The notes: generated from the letters alone by a model not told the origin. DNA of 64,000 nt from Microvirga splendida (GCF_016427565.1 NZ_JAELXT010000007.1:140297-204296); one strand, 5' to 3'. Shown: positions 56,018 through 64,000, counted from the first letter of the stretch. Numbers and translations are program-made.

Positions 56018-58261
56018 ATGGCCGAAACCCTCGACCTGTCCATCTACGTCAAACGCCAGGATGACGGCACGGCCCATCTCGATCTCGCCATCGAGGGGAT
56101 CGACTGCGCCGCCTGCATCGACGAGATCGAGGGCGGGCTGTGCCAGCTGCCGGGCGTGGTCGAAGCGCGGCTGAACTACACCAATCACCGGCTCGCGGTG
56201 GAATGGCGGGACGGGGAGCTGTCCCCTGCCGCCGTTGTCGAGGAACTGCAGCGGCTCGGCTATCGGGCTCACCCCTTCCAGTCCCGCCTCCTGGAGGAAG
56301 AGGAGACCCGCCGCGCCAAGTGGCTGCTGAAGTGCCTGGCTGTGGCGGGCTTTGCCTCCATGAACATCATGCTGCTGGCAGTGTCCGTGTGGTCCGGCAA
56401 CGTCACCGACATCACGCCGGAGACCCGTGACTTCTTCCATTGGCTGGCGGCCCTCATCGCCCTGCCGGCCGTGGCGTATGCCGGTCAGCCGTTCTTTCAG
56501 AGCGCCATGGGCGCCCTGCGGAACGGTCGCACCAACATGGACGTGCCGATCGTCATCGGCATCCTGCTGGCGCTCGGCATGTCCGTCGTCGAGACCATCA
56601 ATTCCGCCGAGCACACCTATTTCGACTCGGTGATCATGCTCCTCTTCTTCCTGCTCTGCGGCCGCTATCTCGACCAGGCCATGCGCCGGAAGACCCGCAC
56701 GGTGGCGGGCAACCTCGCCTCATACCGGGCCGAGGTCGCGCACAAGATCGAAGGCAACGGCGAGGTCGTTCTGGTTCCTACCGCTGCCTTGAAGGCAGGC
56801 GACCGGGTTCTCGTCCGCCCCGGCGAGCGCGTGGCGGTGGACGGGGTCGTCGTTTCCGGCTCTTCGGAGATCGACGAGAGTCTCGTGACCGGCGAGACGG
56901 CCCATCGCGCCGTCAGGGCCGAGAGCCAGGTCTATGCCGGAAGCATGAACTACAACGGCACCCTGACCCTGCGCGTGACCGCCGCGGGCAAGGGAACGCT
57001 CCTTGATGAAGTCGAACGCCTGCTCGAGAATGCGGCCGCCGCGAAGTCCCGCTATGTGCAACTCGCGGACCGCGTCGCCAGGATCTATGCCCCTATCGTG
57101 CATACGGCGGCGGCCCTCACGGCCATGGCCTGGATTGCGGTCGGCGCTTCGGTTCACGATGCGCTCATCACCGCCATCTCGGTGCTCATCATCACCTGCC
57201 CCTGCGCCCTGGCCCTCGCCGTGCCGGTTGTTCAGGTGGTTGCCTCCGGGGCCCTCTTCCGCGCCGGCGTGTTCCTCAATGCGGGCGATGCCTTCGAGCG
57301 GCTGGCCAAGGTGGACACCATCGTATTCGACAAGACCGGGACCCTGACCCTGCCCACCATGAGCGTGGTCAATGCGGCAGATCTGGAACCCGCCCTCCTG
57401 CAGGCAGCGAGCCGCCTGGCCCTGTCGAGCCATCATCCGCTTGCCGCGGCCGTGGCGAAGATGGCCCAGGACCGGCGCCCCTACGACGATGTCGTCGAGG
57501 AGCCCGGACAGGGCGTGAGAGCTATCGTAGACAGCATCGAAATGCGCCTCGGCAGCCCTGTCTTCTGCTGCGCAGAGGGTATGGCGAAGGAAGCGGCCGC
57601 GAGCGATCCGACGGCTTCCGTCATCGCCTTCTCCTGGGGAGACAGGCGCATCATCCTGCTCGTTCGGCAAGCCCTGCGTCCCGATGCTGTTGCGGTCGTG
57701 ACGGATCTGCGCCGGCGCGGCTTCGATTGCCGCATACTCTCGGGCGACCGTCCCGAGGCCGTTGCTCCCATCGCGGCAGCCCTCGGCATCGAGATGTGGC
57801 GGGGTGGCTGCAAGCCCGCCGAGAAAATCGAAGCACTCGAAGCACTGAAGGCGGACGGCCACAAGGTGCTGATGGTCGGCGACGGCCTCAACGACGCCCC
57901 GGCTCTCGCCGCCGCCCACGTGTCGCTCTCCCCGATCAGCGCCGCCGACCTGACCCAGGCTCAGGCCGATGCGGTCTTCCTCGGCGACAGGCTCAAGCCC
58001 GTGCAGGAGACCATCGAAATCTCCCGCCGGGCCCACAGCCTGATGCGCCAGAACTTAGGCGTAGCCCTCGTTTACAACGTCATCGCGGTGCCGCTGGCCT
58101 TCTTTGGCTACGTGACACCGCTCGTCGCAGCGCTTGCCATGTCCGGGTCTTCGACCCTCGTGACCCTCAATGCCCTTCGGGCCCGGGGCCGCTCACCCGT
58201 CCTAGCCCCGGCTGAGCCGGCCACCCCTGCCGATCCTCTGCCTGCGTCCCAAGGAGCCTGA
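56018..58261 (+). CDS. ccoI: Copper-exporting P-type ATPase CcoI (FixI)
   Basis: P1B-type ATPase that delivers copper to the periplasm for the cbb3 oxidase. The 747-residue protein has an N-terminal heavy-metal domain with C30AAC33, membrane helices, the metal-site CPC motif near residue 393 (TCPCALALAVP), phosphorylation site DKTGTLT near 438 and hinge GDGLNDAPALAAA. The actuator TGE lies in ESLVTGETA. Between ccoH and ccoS, 4 bases before ccoS. Confidence 0.95.
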   Translation: MAETLDLSIYVKRQDDGTAHLDLAIEGIDCAACIDEIEGGLCQLPGVVEARLNYTNHRLAVEWRDGELSPAAVVEELQRLGYRAHPFQSRLLEEEETRRAKWLLKCLAVAGFASMNIMLLAVSVWSGNVTDITPETRDFFHWLAALIALPAVAYAGQPFFQSAMGALRNGRTNMDVPIVIGILLALGMSVVETINSAEHTYFDSVIMLLFFLLCGRYLDQAMRRKTRTVAGNLASYRAEVAHKIEGNGEVVLVPTAALKAGDRVLVRPGERVAVDGVVVSGSSEIDESLVTGETAHRAVRAESQVYAGSMNYNGTLTLRVTAAGKGTLLDEVERLLENAAAAKSRYVQLADRVARIYAPIVHTAAALTAMAWIAVGASVHDALITAISVLIITCPCALALAVPVVQVVASGALFRAGVFLNAGDAFERLAKVDTIVFDKTGTLTLPTMSVVNAADLEPALLQAASRLALSSHHPLAAAVAKMAQDRRPYDDVVEEPGQGVRAIVDSIEMRLGSPVFCCAEGMAKEAAASDPTASVIAFSWGDRRIILLVRQALRPDAVAVVTDLRRRGFDCRILSGDRPEAVAPIAAALGIEMWRGGCKPAEKIEALEALKADGHKVLMVGDGLNDAPALAAAHVSLSPISAADLTQAQADAVFLGDRLKPVQETIEISRRAHSLMRQNLGVALVYNVIAVPLAFFGYVTPLVAALAMSGSSTLVTLNALRARGRSPVLAPAEPATPADPLPASQGA

Positions 58262-58265
58262 GCCC

Positions 58266-58415
58266 ATGGAAGTTCTGATCTACCTCGTTCCCATGGCCCT
58301 CCTGCTCGGATTGACCGGACTCGCGGCCTTCATGTGGTCGCTCAAGGACGGCCAGTATGACGACGTGCAGGGCGCAGCCGTGCGCGTCCTATCCGATGAC
58401 GATATCCGGAAATGA
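58266..58415 (+). CDS. ccoS: cbb3 oxidase assembly protein CcoS (FixS)
   Basis: A 49-residue protein with one span: MEVLIYLVPMALLLGLTGLA followed by AFMWSLKDGQYDDVQGAAVRVL. The FxWSxxxGQYDD(x)xG pattern right after the span is the CcoS signature. CcoS is needed to insert heme and copper into CcoN. The start is 4 bases after the ccoI stop, and its stop overlaps the next gene start as ATGA. Confidence 0.93.
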   Translation: MEVLIYLVPMALLLGLTGLAAFMWSLKDGQYDDVQGAAVRVLSDDDIRK

Positions 58416-59527
58416 CCTCCCTGGCCGCCATGCCCCGAGCGGGGCAACTCGAATGCATCTGCGAACCCGGAGCCTTGGGTGAGAGGGTTGTCGACCGCCG
58501 GGGCACGGCGCTTCTGGCGACCGGCTTTGCCTTCTCCGTTCTCGCCCAGGTTCTGACCCTCAGCGTTCTGCCGCTCGCAGGCCTCTCGCTTGCTCCCAGC
58601 CAGGGTTTGGCGAGCTTGCCCTACGCCGCCTTCTATGTCGGCGCCGCCCTGGCCAGCCTTCCCGCCTCGCTCCTGCTGGACTCTTTCGGACGCCGGGCCG
58701 CCTTCTCACTGGGCGCAAGCCTCGGCGCCGCAGGCGGCCTGGTGCTCGTCTGGGCCCTCGTTTCCATGCATTTCGGCGCCCTGGTGCTGGGCGCTTTCTG
58801 GCTTGGCATCGCGAGCGGTTTCAGTCTCTTCTACCGCCATGCCGCAGTGCCGGTCGGCGGTCGGGGAGCCTCGGCGCTCCTCGTTGTGTTCGGAGCAGCG
58901 ACCCTGGCCGGCCTCGTCGCCCCCAGCGTCGCGGGTCTGGCCGAAGCTGCGGCACTTCCCCGGGTCTTTGCCGGCACAGCGGCGGCGGCGGCGCTCGCGC
59001 ATGTTGCGTCCCTCGCGGCGACCGCAGCCCTTCCTTATCAGGGACGCCGGGAGCGCAAGAGCGAGGCTGGTGGCCTGCAGGGGTGGCGCTCGATCCTTCT
59101 TCCCACGGCAATCGGCACCGGAGGGTGGTTTGCCATGACGGCTCTGATGGGGGCGACCCCCGTCGCGGTCATCGGGTGCGCGCCATCGGAGGCCGTCGTC
59201 GGAGCCGTGGCATGGCACGTCATGGCCATGTACGCGCCATCCCTGATCCTGACCGTTCTTCCCCAGGCGGCCCGCCCTCGCCCCCTTTCGGCTATCGGCT
59301 GCCTTCTGCTGACAACCGGCGCCATCGCCTTCGCGCTGTCGAATTCTGCCGGGAGCTTCTCGGCCTCTGCGGCGATGGTGGGAGCAGGATGGTCGCTGAT
59401 CATGCTCGGCACCACGCTGTGGGTGAGCGGCAATGGCCCGGTCTCCCGCTGGCTCCTCGGCATCCATGACGGTACCCTTCTGTCCGGGGCAGTGCTAGGG
59501 GCTTTCGCCGCCAGTGCTTTGGCGTGA
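58412..59527 (+). CDS. ccoA: CcoA-type MFS copper importer
   Basis: A 371-residue major facilitator. CcoA of Rhodobacter imports copper into the cytoplasm for cbb3 assembly and needs two motifs, MxxxM and HxxxM, about 28 residues apart. Here M242TALM246 and H269VMAM273 sit in the matching region (WFAMTALMGATP and AVAWHVMAMYAP), an almost perfect fit. The start overlaps the ccoS stop (ATGA), so it is translated with the cbb3 assembly genes. I therefore call it CcoA, beyond a generic MFS label. A cysteine-rich start (ECICEPG) is also present. Confidence 0.86.
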   Translation: MTSLAAMPRAGQLECICEPGALGERVVDRRGTALLATGFAFSVLAQVLTLSVLPLAGLSLAPSQGLASLPYAAFYVGAALASLPASLLLDSFGRRAAFSLGASLGAAGGLVLVWALVSMHFGALVLGAFWLGIASGFSLFYRHAAVPVGGRGASALLVVFGAATLAGLVAPSVAGLAEAAALPRVFAGTAAAAALAHVASLAATAALPYQGRRERKSEAGGLQGWRSILLPTAIGTGGWFAMTALMGATPVAVIGCAPSEAVVGAVAWHVMAMYAPSLILTVLPQAARPRPLSAIGCLLLTTGAIAFALSNSAGSFSASAAMVGAGWSLIMLGTTLWVSGNGPVSRWLLGIHDGTLLSGAVLGAFAASALA

Positions 59528-59566
59528 TCGTTCGAGTTCGATGGCCCGCAATGGTCTCGGGAACTC

Positions 59567-59588
59567 ACCTACGGAAAACCCCTTAGGT
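59567..59588 (+). promoter_or_regulatory. Dyad upstream of fixK, possible FixJ-binding site
   Basis: Arms ACCTACGG (59567-59574) and CCTTAGGT (59581-59588) match at 7 of 8 positions with a 6-base spacer, 78 bases before the fixK ATG. FixJ of rhizobia activates fixK from a site in this position. I cannot confirm the match to a FixJ consensus, so the regulator is inferred. Confidence 0.5.
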
Positions 59589-59665
59589 ATCAGACCTGAA
59601 TTTTAGCCCAGCCTGTTCGGCAGTACCCATGATCCAACGTCATTTCACGGGATCACGAGGGTTCG

Positions 59666-60352
59666 ATGCAGACTGCGCTCCTCACCAAGGCTTCCTCTTC
59701 GACCCTTCCGCTCTTCACCCTGGAGGCTCCGCAGTTCCGCAAGTCGGGCGATAATGCGGTTCCGGCCGTCGGCTCCGTCCACTCCTATGCCAAGGACGAA
59801 GAAATCTTCGCTGAAGGTGACCGCGCTGCCTATGTCTACAAGGTGCTCTCAGGCGTCGTCCGCACGTCGAAGCTCCTGAGCGACGGCCGCCGCCAGATCG
59901 ACGCGTTCCATCTGGCCGGCGACATCTTCGGCATCGAGGCTGGTGACGAGTATCGCTTCTGCGCCGAGTCGGTGGGAGACTGCATCGTGGTTGCCTACCG
60001 CCGCAGCAATCTCGGTGCTCTGATGGGAAGCGACACCCAGCTTGCCCAGGACATCACGATGGGCATGATGCGCTCCCTCGTCCGGGCCCAGAACCATATG
60101 CTGCTGCTGGGCCGCAAATCGGCTCTCGAGAAGATCGCGACCTTCCTTCTCGACATGGCGGAGCGCACCTCGGGTGACGACGCCCTCGACTTGCCCATGT
60201 CCCGCACGGACATCGCCGACCACCTCGGCCTCACCATTGAGACCGTCTCCCGCTCGTTCACGCAGCTCGAGCGCCAGGGCGTCATCGAGCTTCCCTCGGC
60301 TCGCCACGTTGTGCTGAGCAACAAGGCAGCCCTGGAGCGCCTGAACGCATAA
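59666..60352 (+). CDS. fixK: Crp/Fnr-family regulator FixK
   Basis: A 228-residue CRP/FNR-type activator. The cyclic-nucleotide-like domain (about 30-150) includes SYAKDEEIFAEGDRAAYVYKVLSGVVR, the dimer helix is near LGRKSALEKIATFLLDMAER, and the helix-turn-helix is SRTDIADHLGLTIETVSRSFTQLERQGVI. ETVSR fits recognition of TTGAT-N4-ATCAA. No cysteine cluster exists at the N-terminus, so it is FixK, not an oxygen-sensing FNR; oxygen information must come from FixL/FixJ. It lies 138 bases after ccoA and probably activates both cco promoters. A strong terminator follows. Confidence 0.92.
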   Translation: MQTALLTKASSSTLPLFTLEAPQFRKSGDNAVPAVGSVHSYAKDEEIFAEGDRAAYVYKVLSGVVRTSKLLSDGRRQIDAFHLAGDIFGIEAGDEYRFCAESVGDCIVVAYRRSNLGALMGSDTQLAQDITMGMMRSLVRAQNHMLLLGRKSALEKIATFLLDMAERTSGDDALDLPMSRTDIADHLGLTIETVSRSFTQLERQGVIELPSARHVVLSNKAALERLNA

Positions 60353-60397
60353 AATTGGGAGGAGTCCCCCTCCTCCGTGCAACCTATCGGCACGACC

Positions 60398-60445
60398 AAG
60401 CCCGCTAGCCCTGCAGCTGTGAACGACTGCAGGGCTAGCGGGCTT
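60398..60445 (+). terminator. Terminator after fixK
   Basis: A 19-bp perfect stem, 60398-60416 paired with 60427-60445, with a 10-base loop (CTGTGAACGA), then CTTTAAT. The stem reads AAGCCCGCTAGCCCTGCAG and its mirror. It lies 45 bases after the fixK stop. On the minus strand it begins with AAGCCCGC after the response regulator end, so it probably serves both converging transcripts. Confidence 0.88.
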
Positions 60446-60526
60446 CTTTAATGTCGGATCTCGCGCGAAAAGCCACACCTCGCTCCGGTGAGCAAGGTGG
60501 CGAACGGTCAGACCTGTTTCTATGAG

Positions 60527-60895
60527 TTACGCCAGAGCGGCATGAATGCTGTCGAGCAGGTCGCTATCGTGGAGAGGCTTCTCGAGGACCCTGCGAAAGC
60601 CGGACTGGGCCGCCCGACCGTTGAGGTCGTCGCTGACCTGGGACGCGATGAGGATCGCGGGGCTGTCGATGTGACGCTGCCGCAGCTTCGTGACGAGTTC
60701 GATCCCCGTCATTCCCGGCATGTTGTAATCGATCACGAAGCATCCATTCTGCGGCAGATCGGTCGCGGCCAGGAGTTCGGCGCCGTCCTTGAACAGGCGC
60801 ACGGACAGGCCCTCTAGCTCCAGGGCAAACTTCAATGAGTTGCGGACCGCGGCATCGTCGTCCACGACGATGACCGGTCCCGTGAGCTGAGACAT
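60527..60895 (-). CDS. Single-domain response regulator
   Basis: A 122-residue stand-alone receiver domain: acidic pocket D12-D14 (IVVDDDAAVRNSL), phospho-acceptor D56 (CFVIDYNMPGMTG), and conserved KP near the end (RVLEKPLHDSD). The switch residue after ILIASQ is S rather than T. No output domain. Start ATG at 60895; an upstream start adds a low-quality tail. Likely a phosphate sink or a partner of FixL, given its place beside fixLJ and fixK, but not proven. Confidence 0.88.
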   Translation of the reverse strand: MSQLTGPVIVVDDDAAVRNSLKFALELEGLSVRLFKDGAELLAATDLPQNGCFVIDYNMPGMTGIELVTKLRQRHIDSPAILIASQVSDDLNGRAAQSGFRRVLEKPLHDSDLLDSIHAALA

Positions 60896-60987
60896 CGCTA
60901 AGGGCCTGCTTGATCCTCGAAAGCGGCCGGAGCCGGATGCACTCGGCCGCATCGGGATTATGCACAAAGCAGGCCTGTTCCCTACTC

Positions 60988-60999
60988 AGGAATATTCCT
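60988..60999. promoter_or_regulatory. Palindrome upstream of the single-domain response regulator
   Basis: A perfect 12-bp palindrome AGGAATATTCCT, 93 bases before the response regulator start and 8 bases past the fixJ stop. It is followed by TAAGGAG, so the wider GGAA...CCTTAAGG resembles the dyad upstream of fixK (GGAAAACCCCTTAGG). It might be a FixJ-type operator; this is inference. Confidence 0.4.
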
Positions 61000-61006
61000 T
61001 AAGGAG

Positions 61007-61618
61007 CTAGCCGGCATGGATCAGCAGAGCCAGGCGAACAAGTTCCGAGAGGCTTCTGGCCTGCATCTTGGCCATGACATTGGCCCGGTAGATTTCGACC
61101 GTCCGGGGGCTGATGCCGAGATCGTAGGCTATGACCTTGTTGGCTTTTCCCGCCACAAGGCCGTCGAGAACCTGTCGTTCCCGTTCCGACAGAGCTTCGA
61201 AGCGGCCTTGGATCTGGGCGACCTGGGCGTCCTGGTGGCTGCTCTTCTCGTGCCGGGAGAGAGCCTCGCGCACCGTCGCGAGAAACGCGTCGTCCCCGAA
61301 CGGCTTCTCGAGAAAGTCGATGGCCCCCTCCTTCATGGCTTCGACCGCCATGGGAACGTCGGCATGACCGGTGATCACGATGACCGGCAGCGTGATGCCC
61401 CGTTCCTTCAGGCGCCGGATGAGCTCGATGCCGTCGATGCCGGGCATCCGGACATCTGTGACGATGCAGCCCGCCTCCGCGCTCACCACCTCGTCGAGGA
61501 AGGCAGAGGCCGACTCATGCAGGCGCACGGGAATGCCTTCCGATGCCAACAGGAAGGCCAGTGACTTGCGTACCGCAACGTCATCATCAACCACGTGCAC
61601 GGCCACATCACTCGGCAT
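61007..61618 (-). CDS. fixJ: Response regulator FixJ
   Basis: A 203-residue LuxR/NarL-type regulator. The receiver has D11-D13 and phospho-acceptor D55 ([13 protein letters not shown]), with the KP motif in [10 protein letters not shown]. The output helix-turn-helix is [40 protein letters not shown] split across the C-terminus. FixJ activates fixK when phosphorylated by FixL under low oxygen. Start ATG at 61618 overlaps the fixL stop by 11 bases. Confidence 0.94.
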   Translation of the reverse strand: MPSDVAVHVVDDDVAVRKSLAFLLASEGIPVRLHESASAFLDEVVSAEAGCIVTDVRMPGIDGIELIRRLKERGITLPVIVITGHADVPMAVEAMKEGAIDFLEKPFGDDAFLATVREALSRHEKSSHQDAQVAQIQGRFEALSERERQVLDGLVAGKANKVIAYDLGISPRTVEIYRANVMAKMQARSLSELVRLALLIHAG

Positions 61619-63173
61619 TCGCCATCTCCTCTCGCTTGATCGTCCTGAGGGTGAAATGGAACGTCGTGCCCTCACCCTGCTTCGACTCCGCCCAGATCTT
61701 CCCGCCGTGCGACTCCACGATGGTCCGGCAGATCGATAGCCCCACACCCATTCCGTGCTTCTTGGTGGTCACGAAGGGCTGGAACAGCTGCGCGGCGACC
61801 TCGGGGGCAAGCCCCGGACCGGTATCCTCCACCCTCAGCTCGACATGGCTGTCATCCACCAGAGAGGTGCCGATCCTGAGCTCCCGGCGCTGGCTCTCCT
61901 GCATGGCTTCGATGGCATTGCGGATCAGGTTGAGCAGAACCTGCTGAACCTGGATCCGGTCAGCCAAAACGTAGGGAGCATCTTGATCGAGCTGGAAGAG
62001 AACACGCACGCCCTGCTCCTTCGCCCCGACAAGGGCGAGAGCGCTTGCCTCCTCGATGAGCTTAGGCAGGTTCTCCACATGGCGCTCGCTCTCGCCGCGG
62101 GCCACGAACTCGCGCAGGTGGCGGATCACCTGTCCGGCCCTCAGCGCCTGCTCGCCGGCCTCGTTGACCGCATCCCGCAGCATGGGAACCGCGTCTCCTT
62201 CCATGCGCTCCAGGATCCGGCGGCAGCCTTTGAGGTAATTGGTGATCGCCGTCAGCGGCTGGTTGATCTCGTGCGCCAGCGTCGAAGCCATCTCGCCGAG
62301 CGCCGTGAAGCGTGACATGTGGACAAGTTCGGATTGAAGCTCCTGCAGGCGCGTTTCCGTCTGCTGTCGCTCGGTCAGGTCACGGATGAAGCCGGTGAAA
62401 TACCGGATGCCCCCGGAGCGCATCTCACCGACGGCCAGCTCCATGGGGAAGGTGGAACCATCCTTGCGCTGGCCCACGACCACGCGCCCAATCCCGATGA
62501 TCCGTCTCTCTCCCGTGTTCTGATAACGCTGCATGTAGCCGTCATGCTGCTCACGATAGGGAGCCGGCATGAGAAGCTTGACGTTTTCCCCGATGACCTC
62601 GTCGGGCAGGTAGCCGAAGAGCCGAACGGCCGTCGCGCTGAACGATTGGATCCGCGCCTGCTCGTCGATGACGACCATGGCGTCCGGAACCGTCTCCAGG
62701 ATGGAACGCAGATGGGCTTCGCGTGTCCTGAGAGCCTCCTCTGCCGTGACCCACTCCGTGATGTCGCGGGTGATCATGGCAAAGCTGCCCTCGCCGGCGT
62801 CAACGCCCGCCACGGGGGTGACGGTCACCCGGGCCATGAAGGTCGAACCGTCCTTGCGGGATCTTAGGCCCTGAGCCTCGTAGCGCCCGCTCTCGCGGAC
62901 CGATTGGAGTTCCTGTGACAACCTATCCGGCGAGGCTTGATCCGCAACATGGAGGAACGAGGCCGGTCTGCCCAGCACCTCGTCCTTGCTCCATCCATAG
63001 ATGAGTTCGGCTCCCTTGTTCCAGCCGACGATATCTCCGGTGGGGCCAAGTACGATGAGGGCGATATCCGTTACCGCGTCGATGAGAAGCTCGGCAGTTA
63101 CTCCCCGCAGAGGAAGCTGATCGGCCGGTGTCACTGTATCTGTCAACGAAACTCCATCCCGTATCCTGCACAT
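61608..63173 (-). CDS. fixL: Oxygen-sensing histidine kinase FixL
   Basis: A 521-residue soluble kinase: a first PAS domain (about 25-145), the heme PAS domain (about 150-270), HisKA and ATPase. The heme ligand H210 is in [15 protein letters not shown] and the regulatory arginine R230 in IIGIGRVV; the phospho-acceptor is H301 (LAHEINQPL). These are each exactly 10 residues above Bradyrhizobium FixL H200, R220 and H291. No membrane segment, as in B. japonicum. The start is uncertain: ATG at 63173 or TTG at 63146 with a better ribosome site. Overlaps fixJ. Confidence 0.93.
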   Translation of the reverse strand: MCRIRDGVSLTDTVTPADQLPLRGVTAELLIDAVTDIALIVLGPTGDIVGWNKGAELIYGWSKDEVLGRPASFLHVADQASPDRLSQELQSVRESGRYEAQGLRSRKDGSTFMARVTVTPVAGVDAGEGSFAMITRDITEWVTAEEALRTREAHLRSILETVPDAMVVIDEQARIQSFSATAVRLFGYLPDEVIGENVKLLMPAPYREQHDGYMQRYQNTGERRIIGIGRVVVGQRKDGSTFPMELAVGEMRSGGIRYFTGFIRDLTERQQTETRLQELQSELVHMSRFTALGEMASTLAHEINQPLTAITNYLKGCRRILERMEGDAVPMLRDAVNEAGEQALRAGQVIRHLREFVARGESERHVENLPKLIEEASALALVGAKEQGVRVLFQLDQDAPYVLADRIQVQQVLLNLIRNAIEAMQESQRRELRIGTSLVDDSHVELRVEDTGPGLAPEVAAQLFQPFVTTKKHGMGVGLSICRTIVESHGGKIWAESKQGEGTTFHFTLRTIKREEMANAE

Positions 63174-63774
63174 CCTAGCCGCCGGACCGTGCTCCGACGG
63201 CGACCAGCGGGCCGCTTCTATAGCACATCCCTGCGAGGCGCCTGTCCCAGGAGAGCGAGTGCTACGCTCCTGTGAGATCAGGTGCCAGAAGATATCACGC
63301 GTCGAACGCTGCCTTGCAAGCACTGAAGGAAATACCATATCTCTTTGGAAGCTCATTTTGGCTTCCCATCCCACATCAAACACTCTCCTTCCCTCTGTTA
63401 AGCGTTTCGTTCCGAATTGTCTTGCAAAGTGGTTTGAGGTGTTTATATGGGCGCTTCCTTTGGGCTGGTTGGGCCTGAGGGTGTTTTTCTGACAGGGCGG
63501 GTCTGGTGGCCTGGAGCTTTTGCTTCGGGCTCTGGCGGTCTTGTGGGCCTGGAGGGTTTCTCCGGCTGTTCCAAGAGCTTCGGCGGTTCGATGGTATCGG
63601 GCGCGCCTTTCGGCTCCTCTGGTGTTCTTGTCCAGCATGGGCTGGCGGGCTTATGGCTCGCCGGCAAGGTCAACGCAGCAACGGCATCGTTTCTGTGAAC
63701 GGGATGACTGTGCCTGTACTTGTGCAGATGCAGCAATTCTTCGAGAAGAACTTCGAATTTCTTCTCGATTGTTG
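63174..63774. other. Intergenic region between fixL and the rRNA promoter, with a doubtful reading frame
   Basis: About 600 bases with no recognisable gene. The minus strand has a 112-codon frame (63443-63781, GTG start) coding a proline-rich, basic protein ([20 protein letters not shown]) whose start overlaps the rRNA promoter -35 box. The plus strand has an 83-codon glycine-rich frame at 63447-63698 (ATG). Neither has a known domain. The stretch also contains the fixL promoter. Confidence 0.4.
63741..63768. repeat. Perfect inverted repeat just upstream of the rRNA promoter
   Basis: TCGAGAAGAA (63741-63750) and TTCTTCTCGA (63759-63768), an 8-base spacer CTTCGAAT. It ends 6 bases before the -35 box of the rRNA promoter. 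It could be an operator or an upstream activation site; no known factor is matched. Confidence 0.7.
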
Positions 63775-63803
63775 TTGACACCGGTTCGGACCTGAACTAA
63801 ATA
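63775..63803 (+). promoter_or_regulatory. rRNA operon promoter
   Basis: TTGACA (63775-63780), a 17-base spacer and TAAATA (63798-63803), matching a housekeeping-sigma promoter almost perfectly, with a consensus -35. About 120 bases downstream is the rRNA leader signal. Confidence 0.8.
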
Positions 63804-63923
63804 AGCCTCATCGACGGCGGCCACCTGGTGGTTTGCCTGACGGGACCTCTTCGATCCTGGCGCTTTGAGCGGACGGGATTGAGTTGAGGTTCTTTTTCTG
63901 TCCTCTGTGTGGGGGTGGAATTT

Positions 63924-64000
63924 TGCTCTTTGACATTGTTGAGAGGGGAAGAGAAGCGTAGGCGGCGGTGTCCTTGCGGGCAGTTCATTGGACTGCTGTA
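63924..64000 (+). ncRNA. 5 prime leader of a 16S-23S-5S rRNA operon (partial)
   Basis: TGCTCTTTGACATTGTTGAG followed by a purine-rich GAAGAGAAGCGTAGGCGGCGG is the boxA-like antitermination and processing region found before 16S rRNA in Rhizobiales. The 16S gene itself starts outside the window. Orientation is plus. The match is from memory of rhizobial rRNA leaders. Confidence 0.75.

Noticed and set aside
53885..56614. 909-codon open frame on the minus strand across ccoG-ccoI
   Set aside because: Antisense shadow of three well-defined cco genes; composition (Ala, Asp, Gly, His rich) is an artefact of GC-rich third positions.

Overview
The window looks like chromosome of a GC-rich alphaproteobacterium of the order Hyphomicrobiales (Rhizobiales), most plausibly near Microvirga or Methylobacterium. 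The evidence is the ntrC-ntrY-ntrX-hfq-hflX gene order, FixL/FixJ/FixK control of a cbb3 oxidase, a dispersed palindromic repeat of the type common in this group, and an rRNA leader of the rhizobial kind at the right edge. The genus is an inference. I see no insertion sequence, prophage or CRISPR array.

1-8.5 kb: nitrogen two-component genes ntrC, ntrY, ntrX, then hfq-hflX (all +), mazG (-) and an OsmC-family gene (+). At 8680-8707 lies a 28-bp site built like a chromosomal dif (XerC arm, 6-bp centre, XerD arm). The FtsK-orienting type octamer GGGNAGGG changes strand across this point, so the replication terminus probably lies here.

8.7-18.6 kb: a minus-strand housekeeping block: small hypothetical gene, MBL-fold hydrolase, tatD, GH1-like glycosidase, metG, holB, tmk, dacA-type carboxypeptidase and rlpA, then tRNA-Ser(UGA). 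18.7-23.1 kb: two GH13 enzymes (an alpha-glucosidase and a trehalose synthase-like protein) and a membrane-tethered SDR.

23.3-35.7 kb: an aerobic respiratory island. A caa3-type oxidase (subunit II fused to cytochrome c, subunits I and III fused) lies next to ctaG, a lipoprotein cytochrome c and a complete actABCDEF set for alternative complex III. Together these could carry electrons from quinol to oxygen without a bc1 complex. 36.0-40.1 kb: a translationally coupled siderophore operon: TonB receptor, MFS importer, FhuF reductase.

40.3-50.2 kb: 4-hydroxybenzoate/protocatechuate catabolism: pobA, the operon pcaDCHGIJFB, a divergent IclR regulator with a 17-bp palindromic operator, and a BKACE-family beta-keto-acid cleavage enzyme. 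A 55-residue protein with two DnaJ-type zinc-finger motifs is encoded between pobA and pcaB.

50.3-63.2 kb: the microoxic branch: ccoNOQP and ccoGHIS, each preceded by a perfect FNR/FixK box, then a CcoA-type copper importer coupled to ccoS, fixK, a single-domain response regulator, and fixJ/fixL. The last 250 bases hold an rRNA promoter and leader reading rightwards; the 16S gene starts beyond the window. If the dif call is right, this rRNA operon faces replication head-on, an unresolved tension.
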